A stretch of 64,000 nucleotides of DNA from Salminus brasiliensis (lineage: Eukaryota; Chordata; Actinopteri; Characiformes; Bryconidae): the NCBI RefSeq assembly GCF_030463535.1, contig NC_132899.1, positions 12,858,990 through 12,922,989 of the forward strand. The letters are read 5' to 3'. A model generated the notes under the pieces. It was not told where the DNA came from. It did no database searches and was given only the letters and a program-made list of their open reading frames with translations. Below are positions 20,680 to 35,700 of the stretch, one piece after another. Positions within the stretch are counted from its first letter, which is position 1. Every line of letters starts with the position of its first letter. Both the position numbers and the translations under genes were made by a program.

Positions 20680-20718
20680 ATGAAGGATACAGGGGAATCC
20701 AAGGACCACCAGCTGACA
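20680..20718 (+). CDS. kif19: kif19 coding exon 1
   Basis: Thirteen codons, [13 protein letters not shown], matching human MKDSGDSKDQQLM. G at -3 and donor GTGAGT. Confidence 0.93.
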
Positions 20719-23700
20719 GTGAGTAGCTGCTTGCGTGAGATGTGTAGTCTAAGTTATACTGTATAATATCATGTGTGTAAATTAACTTTACTGCACACAT
20801 TCAGTGGTTATATAATATGGGCATTGTTATAACAGGCTAATGCATTTATAACATAGCTATAACTGTTATAAATCAGGTTACTATTACATCCTCTTGCAAT
20901 GTGTGGATCAACATAGTATCACCATATCTTACTGTAAATCCAAATGGAGTCTGTATGGAGATCGTATGGATGATTTTATGAAAGGTAAATAAAAAGTGTG
21001 ACATCTCTGGGTCATAATTTAGTAGTTTGAGAGTGAAGCGCTGGATTTACAGCCATATAAACGGTAGCTTTGCATGTCCAGTGCCAGTTCCCTTGAACTT
21101 TCAAGTGGTGATACAGTGCTGAGGTAGTTTAAATTAGGCTAATTTAATGAGCACCTCACCTGGGCACTCTAATGACCTGATAACAGAAAGAGTGATTTTT
21201 AAAGGCAGGATAGCCCAAAGCAGGCAAACCTTCGGAGGTGGCTTGGCATTGAACTGTGCCCTTCAAAGTGAATTACGCCTATGCAGGAAAGTACTCATCA
21301 TGATCATTAGTCAGCTAAATTTGGTTTAATTCAATATGATGCTCAAATCATGAACACACAAACATTTCCTGCAGTATTTCTCTAGGGTTGTTCTTTCTAG
21401 GTATAGCTTATTTACCTAAGTACCTAAAAAGACCATTCCTGGAATTGGTACCTCGATCCTGCCTGACTGACGAAGGCTATCTCTGTGCGTGCCTGTTTTC
21501 CAGGTGGCCTTGCGAATTCGACCCCTGAGCGATGCAGAATTGGAGGAAGCAGCCACAATAGTGGCCCATAGAGTGGATGACCAGGTATGAGTGATTTTCT
21601 TCAGAGAAAATGATTCATGATATTTGCAAACAGAACAAATCTAAAATTGTTTTACATTTGTTTGCTATTAACTGGTTCACATTTGGGTACCTTAAATAAT
21701 GATAAGCTGTTGCCTGGTCAGTTGGATGTCATTGAACCACTGTGTGATTAAAAAAAAAGACAGCTAAGAAAAGGTTAATGGTTTTTGCAAGATGTGTAAG
21801 GCATTTGATTGTGGAGTCTCAAACATGAGGACCAAAGCGATGCGATTGCCAAGTAGAGCATCATTGTTAGGCTGAGGAAGCAGTGTAGACTCAGTAGATC
21901 TGAGACATAGACACACCCTGAGCATCACCACACTGAGTTTGGCATTACAATGGAGGAGGAAGAAATACTTCAAAACATTGATCAGATCAAGAACGCCAAC
22001 CAGTATGTGGACAAGTGATGTGTCAAAGACTTAAGAATACACCAGCAGGATGCAAAACAATGGTAAGCTTAAATAACAGGAGACAGTTTGCACTTGGGAA
22101 AGTATGCAGAATGTTGGGGTACAGTTTTGGACTGACAAAATGAAGATTAACCTGAGTGAATATATGTGGAGAAAATGAAAACTCATCACCCCCGACATGG
22201 AAATACCCCTACATGTGAAACATTGAAATGATGGCTGTCTGAATCTGGATCACTTGTCTTTATTGGTGAATTGCCTGCTGATTGCAGCATCAGTTGGATT
22301 CTGATGTGTATCGAATCATCGTAAATAGTAACTGGTCAGAAACCCTTGGTCCAGTCGGTCATCCAACAATTATAAACAACCAAGAACAGAAATGGCTTCT
22401 TTGGAGAGAAGATACCCAGCATCCGTTGATGTGGAGCAGTGGTGTAGCTACAAAGGTTCGGTTTGTGAGGAGTGGGGAAACCATTGCAAGACCGCAGCTT
22501 CTTTCACAGAAATGTATTCTGTCTTGCACTTTTATGAAGCAGCATTAACCCCCATATGCCCCCACAGCACCAAACAAATTAGCAACAACCAAAACTCACC
22601 TTTAATCAACAGCATTCAGCACCTGTTATCACCATGACTGCACACCTCCATAGGTCCCACATGACACTGTTTTACAGCAGTTCTGTGGTAAGGCATTAGG
22701 TGTGTTATACCTGTTCATTAGCAGCCCACTCATACTGTACAGAAGCCTCCTCCCGTATGCACACCCTTGGAGTCAAGAACATGACTCAACACTCAACATC
22801 CTGCTCTACATTCACTGGCTGTTGATGATGACACAACGTCTGATGACAGTGGACCTTCAGCAGCGGCTGACTGAGCTGCTGGTTGGTTGGCTGTGGCAAG
22901 TTGTCTTTTGCATTTACGTTGCATTGTCGTATTTATGCTAGTAAATTAGTGAAGCAACTGTCCTGAGAGCATGGGGTCAATATCCAACAAAACTGATGTA
23001 TGGCATGCTGATGGATATTAACTCTAGCCATCCCATAGGTTTTGGAAAGTGTCTCTGTTTTATTGCCTTTTGGGTTATGATTCTAACTGGTGGTCTGCAC
23101 TGGAAATGGCCTCTGAAATAAGGTGGGCAGGGTTAGCTACTCCAGGTTTTGGAGGATATGAATAATCATTAGGCCACACTCTCAGACTAAAACCATTTAT
23201 GGTGGTGTGATCATTCATTGTTGTTTCCCTGTTGCTGCTGATGATGATGATAGTGGTGATTCTGATGTTGCTAGCTATAAAATTAACTGCTCATGCGTAA
23301 GTGCTGTTGCTATGTTATTGCTGGTCTTTTGAAACACAGTACTATGGTACTAAGTACTTTTAGATGGAGTTAGGGTCATGGATATAAGACATGATCAGTG
23401 TACGCTAGTTTTTAGAATATATGACATTCTCACTTCATTGAAAAGCTGTGCTGCACATAGATGTTTGCATTTTTAAATTGAATGCTATTTGTTACATTTT
23501 CTTTTTTCACACTTTTTTTTTTGCTGTAAGGCAGTTTAAACTATTAAATTAGGACCAGGCAAAAGTTGTGTAGTGTGTGGTGCATTCAAATTTGCCAATT
23601 CAACTTGTATTTGTGCCTTATATTAAGCACAACTGTCTAACATTTCATCCCATGTTCAGTAGATCTTGAGGCTACAGTTTCTATTGGTCAGTTTTGGTAA

Positions 23701-26700
23701 AACTGTACCCACTGAAGCCTCAGCGGTTTGTTGTTGGTTGAAAAAAAACTGGAACGCAAAATAGTCTTCTTTTTGTTGGAGCCCATGCTTGGACGTGTTG
23801 TGCATTCTCAGATGTTTGTCTGTTTACACTTGCACAGAGTGGTTATCTGAGTTTCCGTAGTCTTTTGTCAGCTTAAATAAGTCTGACCGTTTTCAACAAA
23901 GCATTTCTGTCTGCAGAACTGCCGAACACTGGCGGTGTTATCTTTATTACTTAATTAGAAGATCCCAGAAGATCAGCTGTTCTACAAGTACAAATCAACC
24001 CATCTGACACCAACAATAATGTTACACTCAAAATCACTGAGACCTTTTTAGATTTTTTTTCCCATTCTGATGGTTGTTGTGTACATTATCTGAAGCTGCT
24101 GGTCTGTGTCTACATGATTGCCACATGATTGACTAGATAATTTAATGAATAGGAGTAAAGGTCTTTCTAATAGTCAAGTCAAGTCAAGTCAAATTTATTT
24201 GTACAGCGCTTTTTACAACTGTTGTCGTCACAAAGCAGCTTTACATAATTAGTACTTAATAAAGGACAGAGACAGAGAAGAAAGAAGAAATAACATGAAG
24301 GGTCAAAGACCCCCGTGAGCAAGCCAACGGCGACAGTGGCAAGGAAAAACTCCCGCAGAGCTGGAGGAAGAAACCTTGGGAGGAACCAAGACTCACAAGG
24401 GGGACCCATCCTCCTCTGGCCAGACTATTTAAACATTAATGATAAAAATTACCAAAGCAGATACAACAGAAAGTTGATAGTGGTGATAGTGTCAGACAGA
24501 CACGAATCCATCTAGGTTTCAGCACGGCCACCAAACAGGCAGCAGCGGCAGGCGGGTGAGCCATGGGTGGTGGCGGGTTGGGGGGGACCCGCTGGCCGGA
24601 CTGGTAGGTGGCAGCTGGCTAGACGCAGTAAAATGCTTGGTGAGTGTATATACTAATAAAATGTGAGTGTATATACAGTATACTGCATATATGTATACTA
24701 GTTATAGCCTTAAAACAAGTAAAAAAAAGCACCATGACTGACCCTCTGATAAATCCCATTTTTAAAAATTAGTATTACCAAGCATGCTGAGCTGTAGCTA
24801 TTAATGAACCTGTCTCCTGAGCAATGGTCCAAGGAAAAAGCTCTTCACAGTCAATAGTCTAGCACATTTAGTTGAAATTAGAAGTAGTTTGTTGTTGGTT
24901 TATGTGTCACCCTGAATGAGTTACTTGCTTGTAATTAGACTTGTTCTAATTAGATTTCTTAGTGTTTTCGAATCAGGCTGGTGATGGGACAGTTTGTTTA
25001 CATCAGAGGGCTTAGGCTCTGTCGGGCAAACAGGTTGTGCAAGGAGCGATGGGATTGTGGTGGTAGTGATTAGCAGCATACACATACAAGGGCTTATATG
25101 CTTTGTATTGTGTTTGTGCAGCCGCGTACATGAATGGAGAGGATAGAAAGGACTCCATGGTTTAACACATGGAGTTTATGCGATTAGCGCTGTCATAGAG
25201 TAACATGCATGTACACACAGAAACATAGCACACAGGTACATAGTTGGTCTCAATATAACAGGTGATTATGCTCTGAATTTAATAGTGCTTAGAAATCATG
25301 CAAGAAAAGTCTAATAATCAATCAAATACAAATAGTTTCGGAAACTTTGCTATACAGACATTAGACAACTACCCACTCTCAGCCTATACACAATTACTAA
25401 AGGACACACTCTACCCCAATTCTCACAGACAACGCTCTTAACCCTCAACCTAATCCCACGAACTTAATCAAAAGGAATTGGCCAGATTCGCTGACAGACC
25501 AAAACAGCACCATCCAGACTTTGTTTGTGCAACATGCACCATATGGCCCTTCCTCAGGTAGGCTGAGACAGATTAGTTTTGCGTGGAGGCGGCATACTCT
25601 GCTCTTTCCCTCTAGAGGCAGACAGCTGAGGGCGTAAGCCCTCTGAGTCTAAGTTCAGCTCTGGGACTTTGGAGGGCTTAGACTGCAGCCACCTGCTCAG
25701 CTACACCACCCAGGTTCAGCTGTTGCTGATGCTGCCACAAGCTTCTCCTTCACACTACACACGTTTAACTGATGGGTATTGGTATCAGGCAGAGACCCAC
25801 AGAAGATGCTGGATGGACGAATTTGAACCTATCCTGTAACAAATCTGGCTGGAAATAGAACACACACAATGATGTGATGTTAGCTGTGGGTGAGCTTCCT
25901 GTGGGTTAGTAGGGTTTTAAGTAGTAAAATACTGCACACTGTTGAAGTGGGGATTCAGTTTCCCAATGTTTTGATATCGGTATCGTATTGGAAAAGGCAG
26001 TGGAATTGTGCTATCTCTACTTATGAACATGTGCATCAGGAGTTGCATGGCTCTTTATGAATCCAGAGGTGGTTCTTCTGTGGAATTGCTCAGATACGCT
26101 TGAAGCACCTTTATTTTATGAGAATTATGATCTATTTAGCTTGGACCTGCCTTATGGCAGAGTATATAAGATCTCTTATATAAGTCTCTTAAGGCTGTCC
26201 CATATTATTCCCCAGCGGGATGATGTCATGTCTAAGCTTTTCATATCATGCTGCTCACACTTTAGCTTTCATCATTTAGTCTTTATAATTGCATCAGACT
26301 AGAAATTCAGGCCTTATACCTGCTGACATAAGCGTATGCTTATGGAAAGGAAAAGCAGAGGTGGTGTACACAGGCAAGGTGCTGAGTTCCCTCATTGATA
26401 TGCATCATCAATGTATAATGTCACACAGGCAAGGTTTGGTTCTTGAGAGAGTGTGCGTGCATGTGTCTGAGTGTGGGGTCATAGCCTGCTGGCCTTGGTG
26501 AGTAAGCTGAGATGAGGTTGTCATCTTGCCTAAAGAAGCTATATTTAGAGACAAATAGAAATGGTCACTTAAGGCTGTCAGAGTTCTATAGAAACAAAAA
26601 GAGACTTCCAGATTAAATGCCACATATAGAGCTTACCTGTAGTATATGGTAAACATGACACACACATGCTGTTCCACACAACCTTTTGTAACAACCACAT

Positions 26701-29700
26701 ATATTTTTCTTTTGAATGTACTCAAAAATGTAGATTAATTTTTGTGAATGTCATGTTTAGAATCTGGTGGAAGTGTTTATCAGTTGGAGTTGTGTTTTTA
26801 TCTTACCTGTTTATTAGTTATACCTGGCTTGTACACACATTATTAGACCATTTTAATAGAAACACTTTACCGCTTGCTTAAAAATGGGGTCCTCCAGATG
26901 TTGCCAAAACAGCTTTGAACCACAGAGGCATGGACTCTATACGACCTCTAAAGATGGAGTGTCGTATTTGGCACTGGGACATCAGCAGCATCCTTTATGT
27001 CCTGTAAGTTAGGAAGTGGAGCTGCCACAAACTGGGCTTCTCATTTCGACACATTCTGCAGGTGTCCAATCAGACAGCGATCTGAGGAAATTAACATCTC
27101 GACCTCTTTGCCGTTTTCCACAAAACACACGCACATTATGCTGATGAAAGAGGCCACTGCCATCGGTGAATGCTATCACCAGAGGTGGGTCTACCTGCTC
27201 CACAACAATGTTTACATAGATAGCACTTGTCCAATTGACGTCCATATGAATTGATTGAAATGAGTTTCCCAGCAGAACATTGCTGAGAGCATAACACTCC
27301 CTTCAATGGGAGACCCGAGAACTGATGGTATGATTCCCAAATTATGCTGTCTGCCATTCCCAGCTGGAGGTCACCCCACATCACTTCTGTGGGATGCTGA
27401 CCGACATGGACATCTGGTAGCCAGTGCATCAGAGCTGGGTACCCAGCCCTTTCCTCCGAGCCTGTTGCTTCAAAAAGAGGCGGTGGTTGGTTGTGCATGT
27501 GTTGGGAGGTGGCAGTGTCAGTCCTCACCCTCACCAGTGTCGGGAGCCATTACATGCGACTGGGGGAGAGCACTAATGAGTGAGTTGGGTAATTGGCAGA
27601 GGAAAAAAAGAGACACTTGCATTCACATGTAAGATGGTTTCAGGGGTGGACTGGGGTTAATATGGTACAGGGTAGACAAGGCAGCATAAAACTCACAAGG
27701 TATTGGAGCCCCTTGGAGCCCAGTAGCAGACTCTGTTATCTTATCAAGCGAATTCAGGAGTTGTTCATACTCAAAGATGTTGTGACTGAGCATTCACATA
27801 GGTACAAATGATGTATAAATACTCTCAAGGGTAGATAAATCTGTACCTTGAAGGTCCCCAAATTTCCCAGGAGAAAAGTGCATACATGTACCTTTTTCAA
27901 ATAGAAAAACTGAATGTATAGTCCAGACAGGTCTGCATTCTGTCCAGACAGGGTGTATGGAGTTAAAGCGACAACAAAAATACAACTGCAAAGAACTATA
28001 ATGCAATAATATTCCTCATCTAAAGGTACTGAAGACGTACTCTCGAGGGACCACCAGAGTGACTAGCTGGGTACCACCACAGTGACAGCATAGAACCTTT
28101 ATTGTATGTTGTTGTTTTTGTAGACTGTTAACTGGAGTACTGTACACCCCCTCGTCTGTTTCTCACTCACACACACACACACTCAGACGAACACACACAG
28201 AGGGGGGAATGGTTTATAGGGAGGCCTTGTCGTCATGGTGATCTACAGACAAGGTCAGAGCCATTGTTTGTTTTCTTTCTTCCTCCTCTCGTGAGGTGGC
28301 ATCAGTGTTGATGGACAGAGAGAGAGGGAGAGAGAGAGAGAGAGAGAGAGACTATTCTGTAAAAAGAGAAGTGTACTAAACATCACTCAAACACTCTCTG
28401 TTCCATATGACAGTTTAAAGCACCTGACTGGGCTATGTTGTAGTTGTATTTGTCCCAACATTGAAATACTGTCTAATGTTCTGCCAATCAAATCTTTTGA
28501 GGCCATCTCTGGGAAATGTCAGCAAAAAGCTTTCTAAAAGTCTGGAAATCACAGAATCACATTCCCTGTGTCCACCAGCACAAGAAGTCATTGTACAAAC
28601 TTCGGACTGAGAAAGAAAGGAATGAGAGATATTGAGTGAGTGAGGAGTAGATGTAGTAGGGAGAGAGAGAGAGTGGGGGGGTTGGGGGTTTATACAGCAA
28701 TGGCATGAGGATCTTGGCCAGAAAGACAAAGGGCTGCATTCATGTGGACTCAACGCGATCTTTACCTGATAACGTGGCAAATTCCCTCCTTTGTGGACAA
28801 CAAAGCGGCCTTGCTGAGTCTTCTGTATTCGGTTTCTGTCGCCTTTCTGTTCCTGGGAGCAGATTCAAATTGCTTTCACCTTGAGGCACACAATAGTCAG
28901 AGGGCCGGAGAAGAAAGGGCCCCCTGCTGGCTGGTGTGTCGCCACTGCATCCGGAAGGTCATCTCTTCAGCCAGATCAAAGAAGTTCATTTCCAATCTAA
29001 TTATGGCTGGACGCTTTGAAAGCCCTCTTCTTTCTCCTTAATCTGTTCACTGTCTTCAGGCTCCAATAGCTGTGCTGTTATGGCTTGGCATGTTTCGGGC
29101 AGGTAATAACTCCCTGTCACAAATTGGGCCAGCAGGGGCCAAAAGAAGAGTCTGACCAAATAGTGTGTGGTGACTTTTATAGGTCCAGTGTTTGAATAGA
29201 CCCAGAGCTGGAGCAAGGAATAGCACTGCAAACAAAAACGGCTTTCAGCAGGCATGATTTAACCTCGCTCCAGGCCAGGGAAACGCTGACAGTTGCACCA
29301 AGTGCATTTATAGGTTGCATTGTGTTTTTATGGTTTGACTGAACTTAGTTTCCCCGTACTGCTCTGTAAATGTCCCTCACTGCAGAACTCTCCTCTCGTT
29401 TGTTGTTATTATTTACCAGTACTTTTCCAGAGCCTTTTAGCTCGGAACCTGGATTCTTACCATTATCCTGGGCAGCGTCTGCCCTCATGTCAAGAAAAAT
29501 TGGTGCCAAATTGATTTAATATAGCTGTTATTATTTGAAATAGCTGAAGGCTTGAGTAGCTTTCTGGCGGGCACGGAGTGCTCAGAATGCAGGTGGTATC
29601 TAGGAGTTGTAATGAGTTCAGAGGAACCACAGAAAGTAAAGAATATAAATATAGCACCCCGTGCCCTGTTGGAGTCCTGACACTAAAAGCGTGCCAGCAA

Positions 29701-32700
29701 CTGCACGATGCTCAGGAGATGGCAGCCAGGTTAATATAGTAACATTAATAGACTGACTGACCCTAAAACAAGCTGCAGAATGGCACGTGGGGGTTCTCTA
29801 AAGTGGATTGCAAAACTCGTCCTCACACATGCTTCCCTCCAACCCTTACTTTACCTCTCCCTCTCTCCCACTTGTAATCAGATGAGGTGGACTCCGTGGG
29901 TAAGCCGCAACAGCTGAAGTAGGGGGCAGGTATCTCCCGGCATTTGAGCCCTCCTCAGCACCCTTTTGATGGGCTCAGAGCACTCCAGCGTTGCATGCTT
30001 AATCTGGACATTCATGGCTGAGTGTTCTTATTCTCTCATTTGGCATTTCAGGGCTGCCCTGAACAGGTTTCATTTTTTATCATTATCTGCAGTTTTACCA
30101 AATATGAAAATAATTTTGTATTGTTATGAATAAAAAATGTTAATATGGGACCTTAATAAATAATCTCCTTTCTAATTAGCTTAATCAGGCTCTTAAATAC
30201 ATATGCCATATGAAAAACTAGACCAGAAACACATACAACACGCCTTCATCCACTTAACCTCTCCATTTGCCCTCTGAGGAAACCCTGACGCTATATTAAG
30301 GTCTTTTCCTTCTCCTAAGGAGTGCTCAGAAGGACAAGGGATCAAGTGAGCCAAGTTGTCGACTTCAGCAGCAGAAAATGCCTAGAAATGTGTTAATAGG
30401 AGCAATTTGTAAGTCAGAGCAGCAAACTACTTTAACATGCTTAAAATGTGAATGTCTCCATCTTTAATGAGAATGCTAATGCAAGCTTGCTAGTTACCAA
30501 GCTAAAGGCTAACAGCTAACAACAAAAATGAAGGTGACACTGCTGTTTTTGGGTATGTTCAAATTTCTCATTTTACATTTTACATTGCAAAGTTGGCTAA
30601 CCAAGCCCAAGGCGAGAGCTTTCCAGTTGATAGTGACACTACTCGTCCTCCACTCCTCCTTGCGAGTGACCCTTTCTGTGATGTAGGTATGATGCATATT
30701 TGACGGGTTAGTTGTAGTTGGTGACTTTGGTCAAGTCAGTAAATCTGGTGAGCGAAAGCTAATGCTGTATTCCATTGGAATTGGGATGTCAGATTTTTCA
30801 AGAAGTTCAGAAGTTTCAAGTAGGAAATTTCAATTGAAACACCTCCACAAGTTGGAGTGCCCCACCAACCCAGAGTTCAAAATCCAAGACGGCCGCACCT
30901 CACAACAGCAGTAATAAAAACAGGAGTATTATACAGCTTATCAGTACATCAATCAATTTGTGTCTCATTAAATCAGGCGTACACTCAGGACTGTCCAACG
31001 TCTGTCTGTGGACGTGTTTCCATGATGCTTGAAAGCGCGAAATACCATATAATGCTGTGTTTTACACTGGTATAGCTAACACTGCTGACCTGGGACATAG
31101 AAAGTGGGACATATTTTGGTTAGATTTACGTATAAAAACTGGTGAGGAATTGTCAAACCAGGTGTGATAAACATAAAGAAAATGTTTTGAAATGGTGTCA
31201 ACAATGAATGTTTAACTGGAACGTGGTCAATGACGCCATTCCTAGCTCTGACTTCCGGGGTAAATGGAAGGCAGCATAAATAGTGAGTGCTGCTAACGGT
31301 TAACTCAAAGCTAGTGAGAAGCTAGCTGTCAACCGTTTATCCGTTTAACCGTCTGTTCGTTCACTTGCACATTCAGACGTCCACTTATTAGTTTGGTCGG
31401 CCATTCCATTTGTTTATTCATTTATTTGCTCAATGTTTTCTCTTTTTGTCTGTTTATCCGTTGTGTTTTCTGCAGGCTGGGTTTTTCCATGTTTGCTTGC
31501 TGCAACTTTCAGTGTTCAACTCATACCCCATTCTTAATGAAATATTGGAAATATTTCAGAACACAGAGCCATAATTCATTATTCATTATTATACTGCTTT
31601 TACTGCATTTATTATTACTGTTATCCGGAGAGATGTGTAAAAAGGCATCAACATGAACTCAGTGAAGGTTAGGTTTTCTGTAGCGCAGCAGTCATTGTTG
31701 TCAGATGAGACATTTAATGATGGCTCCATGGTGTAACTAGGGATACACAGCCAGGCTGATTTTATTACACTAACAAGTGTTCACACCTAGCAGAACGAGT
31801 AGAGTTTGACAGAAGGAAGAGATAAAATTACAATGGTAGAGTCTGGCTCACGGGAACATCGTCAATTTCCTTCGAGTTGTATAGTTTTTATTTTTGATAT
31901 TATTTGATATGTACTATTTGTATAATGTGCGTGTGTTTATTTGTTTGTGTAATTGCGGCATGGCCTGGTGAATGTCTAGTGTAATACAGCATGGATCAGC
32001 CTGTTCTCTCTGTGTGGCTAATTAATACCTGTTACACAAGTCCCCGTCTGGCCACCTCCTGCTCAACTAAAGAGGAAGAGAGAGAGATTGAGAGAGAGAG
32101 AGAGAGATAGAGAGAGATTAAAGGAGTGAGCGAATGGGGCACATTAAGAGACACAGAGAGGGCACAAGATGCCCAGCGGAGACCACGGTGAGCACAAACA
32201 AAAGGGCCACACGGGCAGCCCCCTCTAATATGAGTTACATAACTCAGATTCACATCAACAGCATGCCTCTGTGTTTACATTAGCAACTACGGCCAAATGA
32301 AGTTTTCCACTGCTGACCACGTGTCCATTGTGGAGCTGGAGCATGTTTTTGTCTCTGGATTTGAAATTGCGCACTAATGTATGCTGGACAGGTTAATAGT
32401 TAATCCAACAACATGGTTTAGACCTCTGAAATGAGTTTCCTGTGTCCTCTTTAAAGTAGATCAGCACCAGTATTAAACCAGCATTAGAGAAAAACTCTTT
32501 TTCTTCAACTTTATGAACTTTGAGTTTAACGCTGTATGTAAACATTTTAAACTCCTATACAGTCTGTATATGAAAACTACGCTTTAAACACAGCCCATTT
32601 TTAAATGTATTGTTTTTGTGAGCTCACAAAATAGCTACTGTCAAGCAAAAACCTTGGTATTTTAGGTCATTTCTATTGGTCAATTCATCATGACGTTTTT

Positions 32701-35700
32701 AGACAATATAAAGAAAATCTGCCTGATTTAGTCTCTCTAACCTGTTTCTAATATGAGGCATGTAGGCAGTAGTAAATGTGGGGGTTTCTTACTTTTTCCT
32801 CACAAGACATTACATTTGAAATAATTCAATTATTAAAAACAATATATAATTTCTTCAGGTGTATGTGTTTAATTCTATTACCTCCATCCCTCAGTATTGG
32901 TAACATGAAGATCAAATGTCCATATGTTTTAATATGTTAACAGAGACACAAGCTGTCCTAATTTCTTTCCATTTTTTCCCCACATGACTGTATAATACTA
33001 GTGCACACTGTTTACATCTCTGTCAGCTGTTTGTATTAGCATGAGCTCCATTAGGGTGAACTGCAAAGAAGGGAGCAGTGTTAAAAGCAAGGCTCTTAGC
33101 TGGCATTAGCCTCCCTGTGTGGCCGTAGTCTTATCTTGCCCAAGTGCACTTCACGCTGTCATTCAAAGCTGTCTGGGTAAGAGAGGCAGTTTTTCATCTT
33201 GCTATGGGTTGAGAGCCTTTATACTAAGCTCTTTGCTGTTATCATGCTCCCAGTAGGATCTCCTTTCACACTGATACTACAGAGAGTCCCCCAACCAAGA
33301 CGTGACATCAACCATTACGAGAGATGCAGTCACACAGGTCTGGATAAAAGCAGTATTCAAATACAGTTTATCAACCACAGACAGTTAAATCTAAGTTATT
33401 CACCTTAAAATAACAGCTGATAACAGATCATGTTGATGAATTTGGGAGAATAGCATCTCTATTGTTGCTACTCCAGTTTTGGCACACTCCTGAGTGTATG
33501 TAACTTTGGTAAAGCGGGCAGGATAATGCTCACGAGAACAGCATAATGCTGTGTAACCAGTTATATTTGTGTAAAATCTTACAATGTCAGTCCACATGCT
33601 TCTTTCACCATCATGATGATGGTTCTGTATAGGCCATTTAATAAATACATTTAATTAAATTAGTTTTTTCTGCAACATATATTTTGATTTTAAAAAATAC
33701 AGGAATGTTCACAAGAAGTCAGTGATCTAACGTCATGATATTAACATCCAATATTGGAAGAAAATAAACAATATTGGTAGAGTTGTTGTGGAAAATGAAA
33801 ATAGTATGAATTTTCCTTTTGTATGCAGCAGCAAAAAAGATGAAAATGTCATTTGACTTGTAATGCACAAGGCATTACACGTCCTGTGACATGAATATTG
33901 TGCATGTGCACGTTGTGATAACGATGCTGAAACAATATATTGTGTATTATATTGTATAATTCTTTGTCTCTTAGCTCATCCAGAAAAGTGAAAAAGTTGT
34001 TTAGTGATGGCTCAAAGTGCGAATTACATTCTCTGATGAAGCCAGGAGTGACAAATATTAATTTGCGGCTTTAAAGTGGCATTATGTAGTAATTTTACCC
34101 TAAAATAACAGATGATAAATGATTAAGGTGCTCCACAATCTTGTCCAGAAATGCATGTTTATAGCTTTCCATAAGGGCACAATCTGTCTTCATGGTAGTG
34201 GTGTAGAAGTGAAAAACACTCTTCAACTGCCCGTTGGTTTCTAATAAAAGTGGATATTGACTCAGCAGGTTCTCTGTTCTTTTCTAAATAGAGGATGTGG
34301 TGTCATTATTATTCTCTTTGGTAATCGAGCGCAGGCTTCAGTTACTGCAGATAGATATTTTGTTGAAAAACAGCAAAGTATTCCTTTGTACTTTGGACGT
34401 CTGCCCAGCTTTTCTCTTGCCGTAGACCAAGTGCCTCAGAGACTGAGCTTTCTACTATCTTGCTTTGTATTTGTCTCACACTTCGGCTCTTGTTCAGTAA
34501 GAGCGAGTGCAAAGGCAAGATGATGCCTACTTAATAAGCTCCCTGCAGACTTCACAGGAAGCTTCATATTGATGATGATACTTATTATAATAGGGCATGC
34601 GTATGCATGTGTGTGTGATGATTTCATATGCGCGTATCACTGCAGCTATTTATTTACAGAGCTCATTAAGAACAATGCTTTTTATAGCTTACATTTCTTC
34701 TACACCAGAACAAAAAGTCTGTCCATCTTCTCACCTTTTGAGGGCAAGTGAAGGGAAAGATGAATGAAAGATTTCAGAGCTTCAGTTCTATTAACAGGTG
34801 CAGGATTCTGTATTAAGTCATTCTGACCTGGTGAGACAGAATGAAAGAGCAAGTTTGAAAGTTCTTACTTGTTCAGTTATGGATTATGTTTTAGATGAGC
34901 TACATGAAGTATTGCAGATCAAGGTTTTAGACAAAGACATCACAACCCTAAATACTACAGATTATAGTTTTCAGCCATGCACAGCTAGTCTACATGGTGC
35001 AAGCAGTATAAAACTGTTGTTCTGCTCTTTAAAGTAGCCTTTCTCTAAACAATTACAAAATTAGATCATTTGTTTTGTTTCTTTTGTATTGCTTTCATTT
35101 CAGTTTCAGTCACATTTCATTATTAATTATTTAGCTAATTATTTATGATTAACTTTTCAGTGCAATAATGACCTCTAGCCTCCTGTATTATGATATGTAT
35201 TCTGGTCTATATCTCTTGGGTTGTTCATAGTTTCTTCCAGTGGTACACTCTAAAAACTAGTTTGGTGCAGGGCCACTTTTATTACCCTAAAAAAACTCAT
35301 TTCATCATGTAAATAGCAGTAGCTCATTTCTTTAAAAAGAATCAGCACCAGACACTGCACATCTTTTTAACAATGCCACTAATGCAAAACAATTTGATTA
35401 ATATTTCAAATCCTTATTTAATTAATGTTTTTTTATGTATACATGTTTATCTATCAGCATTGCCATTGACAGATTTGTACATGTAACATTCAGATAGTGG
35501 CCTGTAGTCTCTAAATCAGGGCATCCCTGTTGTTTTGCATGAGAACCTGATATATGGGAACGTTTTTATAATAATTCATTAGATTTAAAGGTTATAGCAG
35601 ATCATATTGTTCAAACTGTAATAAGGAAGGCCTGGATTTCTATATTTAGTTCATAACTGTGTGAATAAAAGGAAAATGTCAGATGTGCAGATGCATGAAC

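Noticed and set aside
20097..20709. Minus-strand frames of 76 to 121 codons over the kif19 promoter
   Set aside because: They are long because the region is GC-rich; no splice sites or similarity, and they overlap the leader and first exon of kif19.
27136..27632. Overlapping frames of 108 to 132 codons on both strands
   Set aside because: They lie across transposon and SINE fragments and match no transposase in frame.
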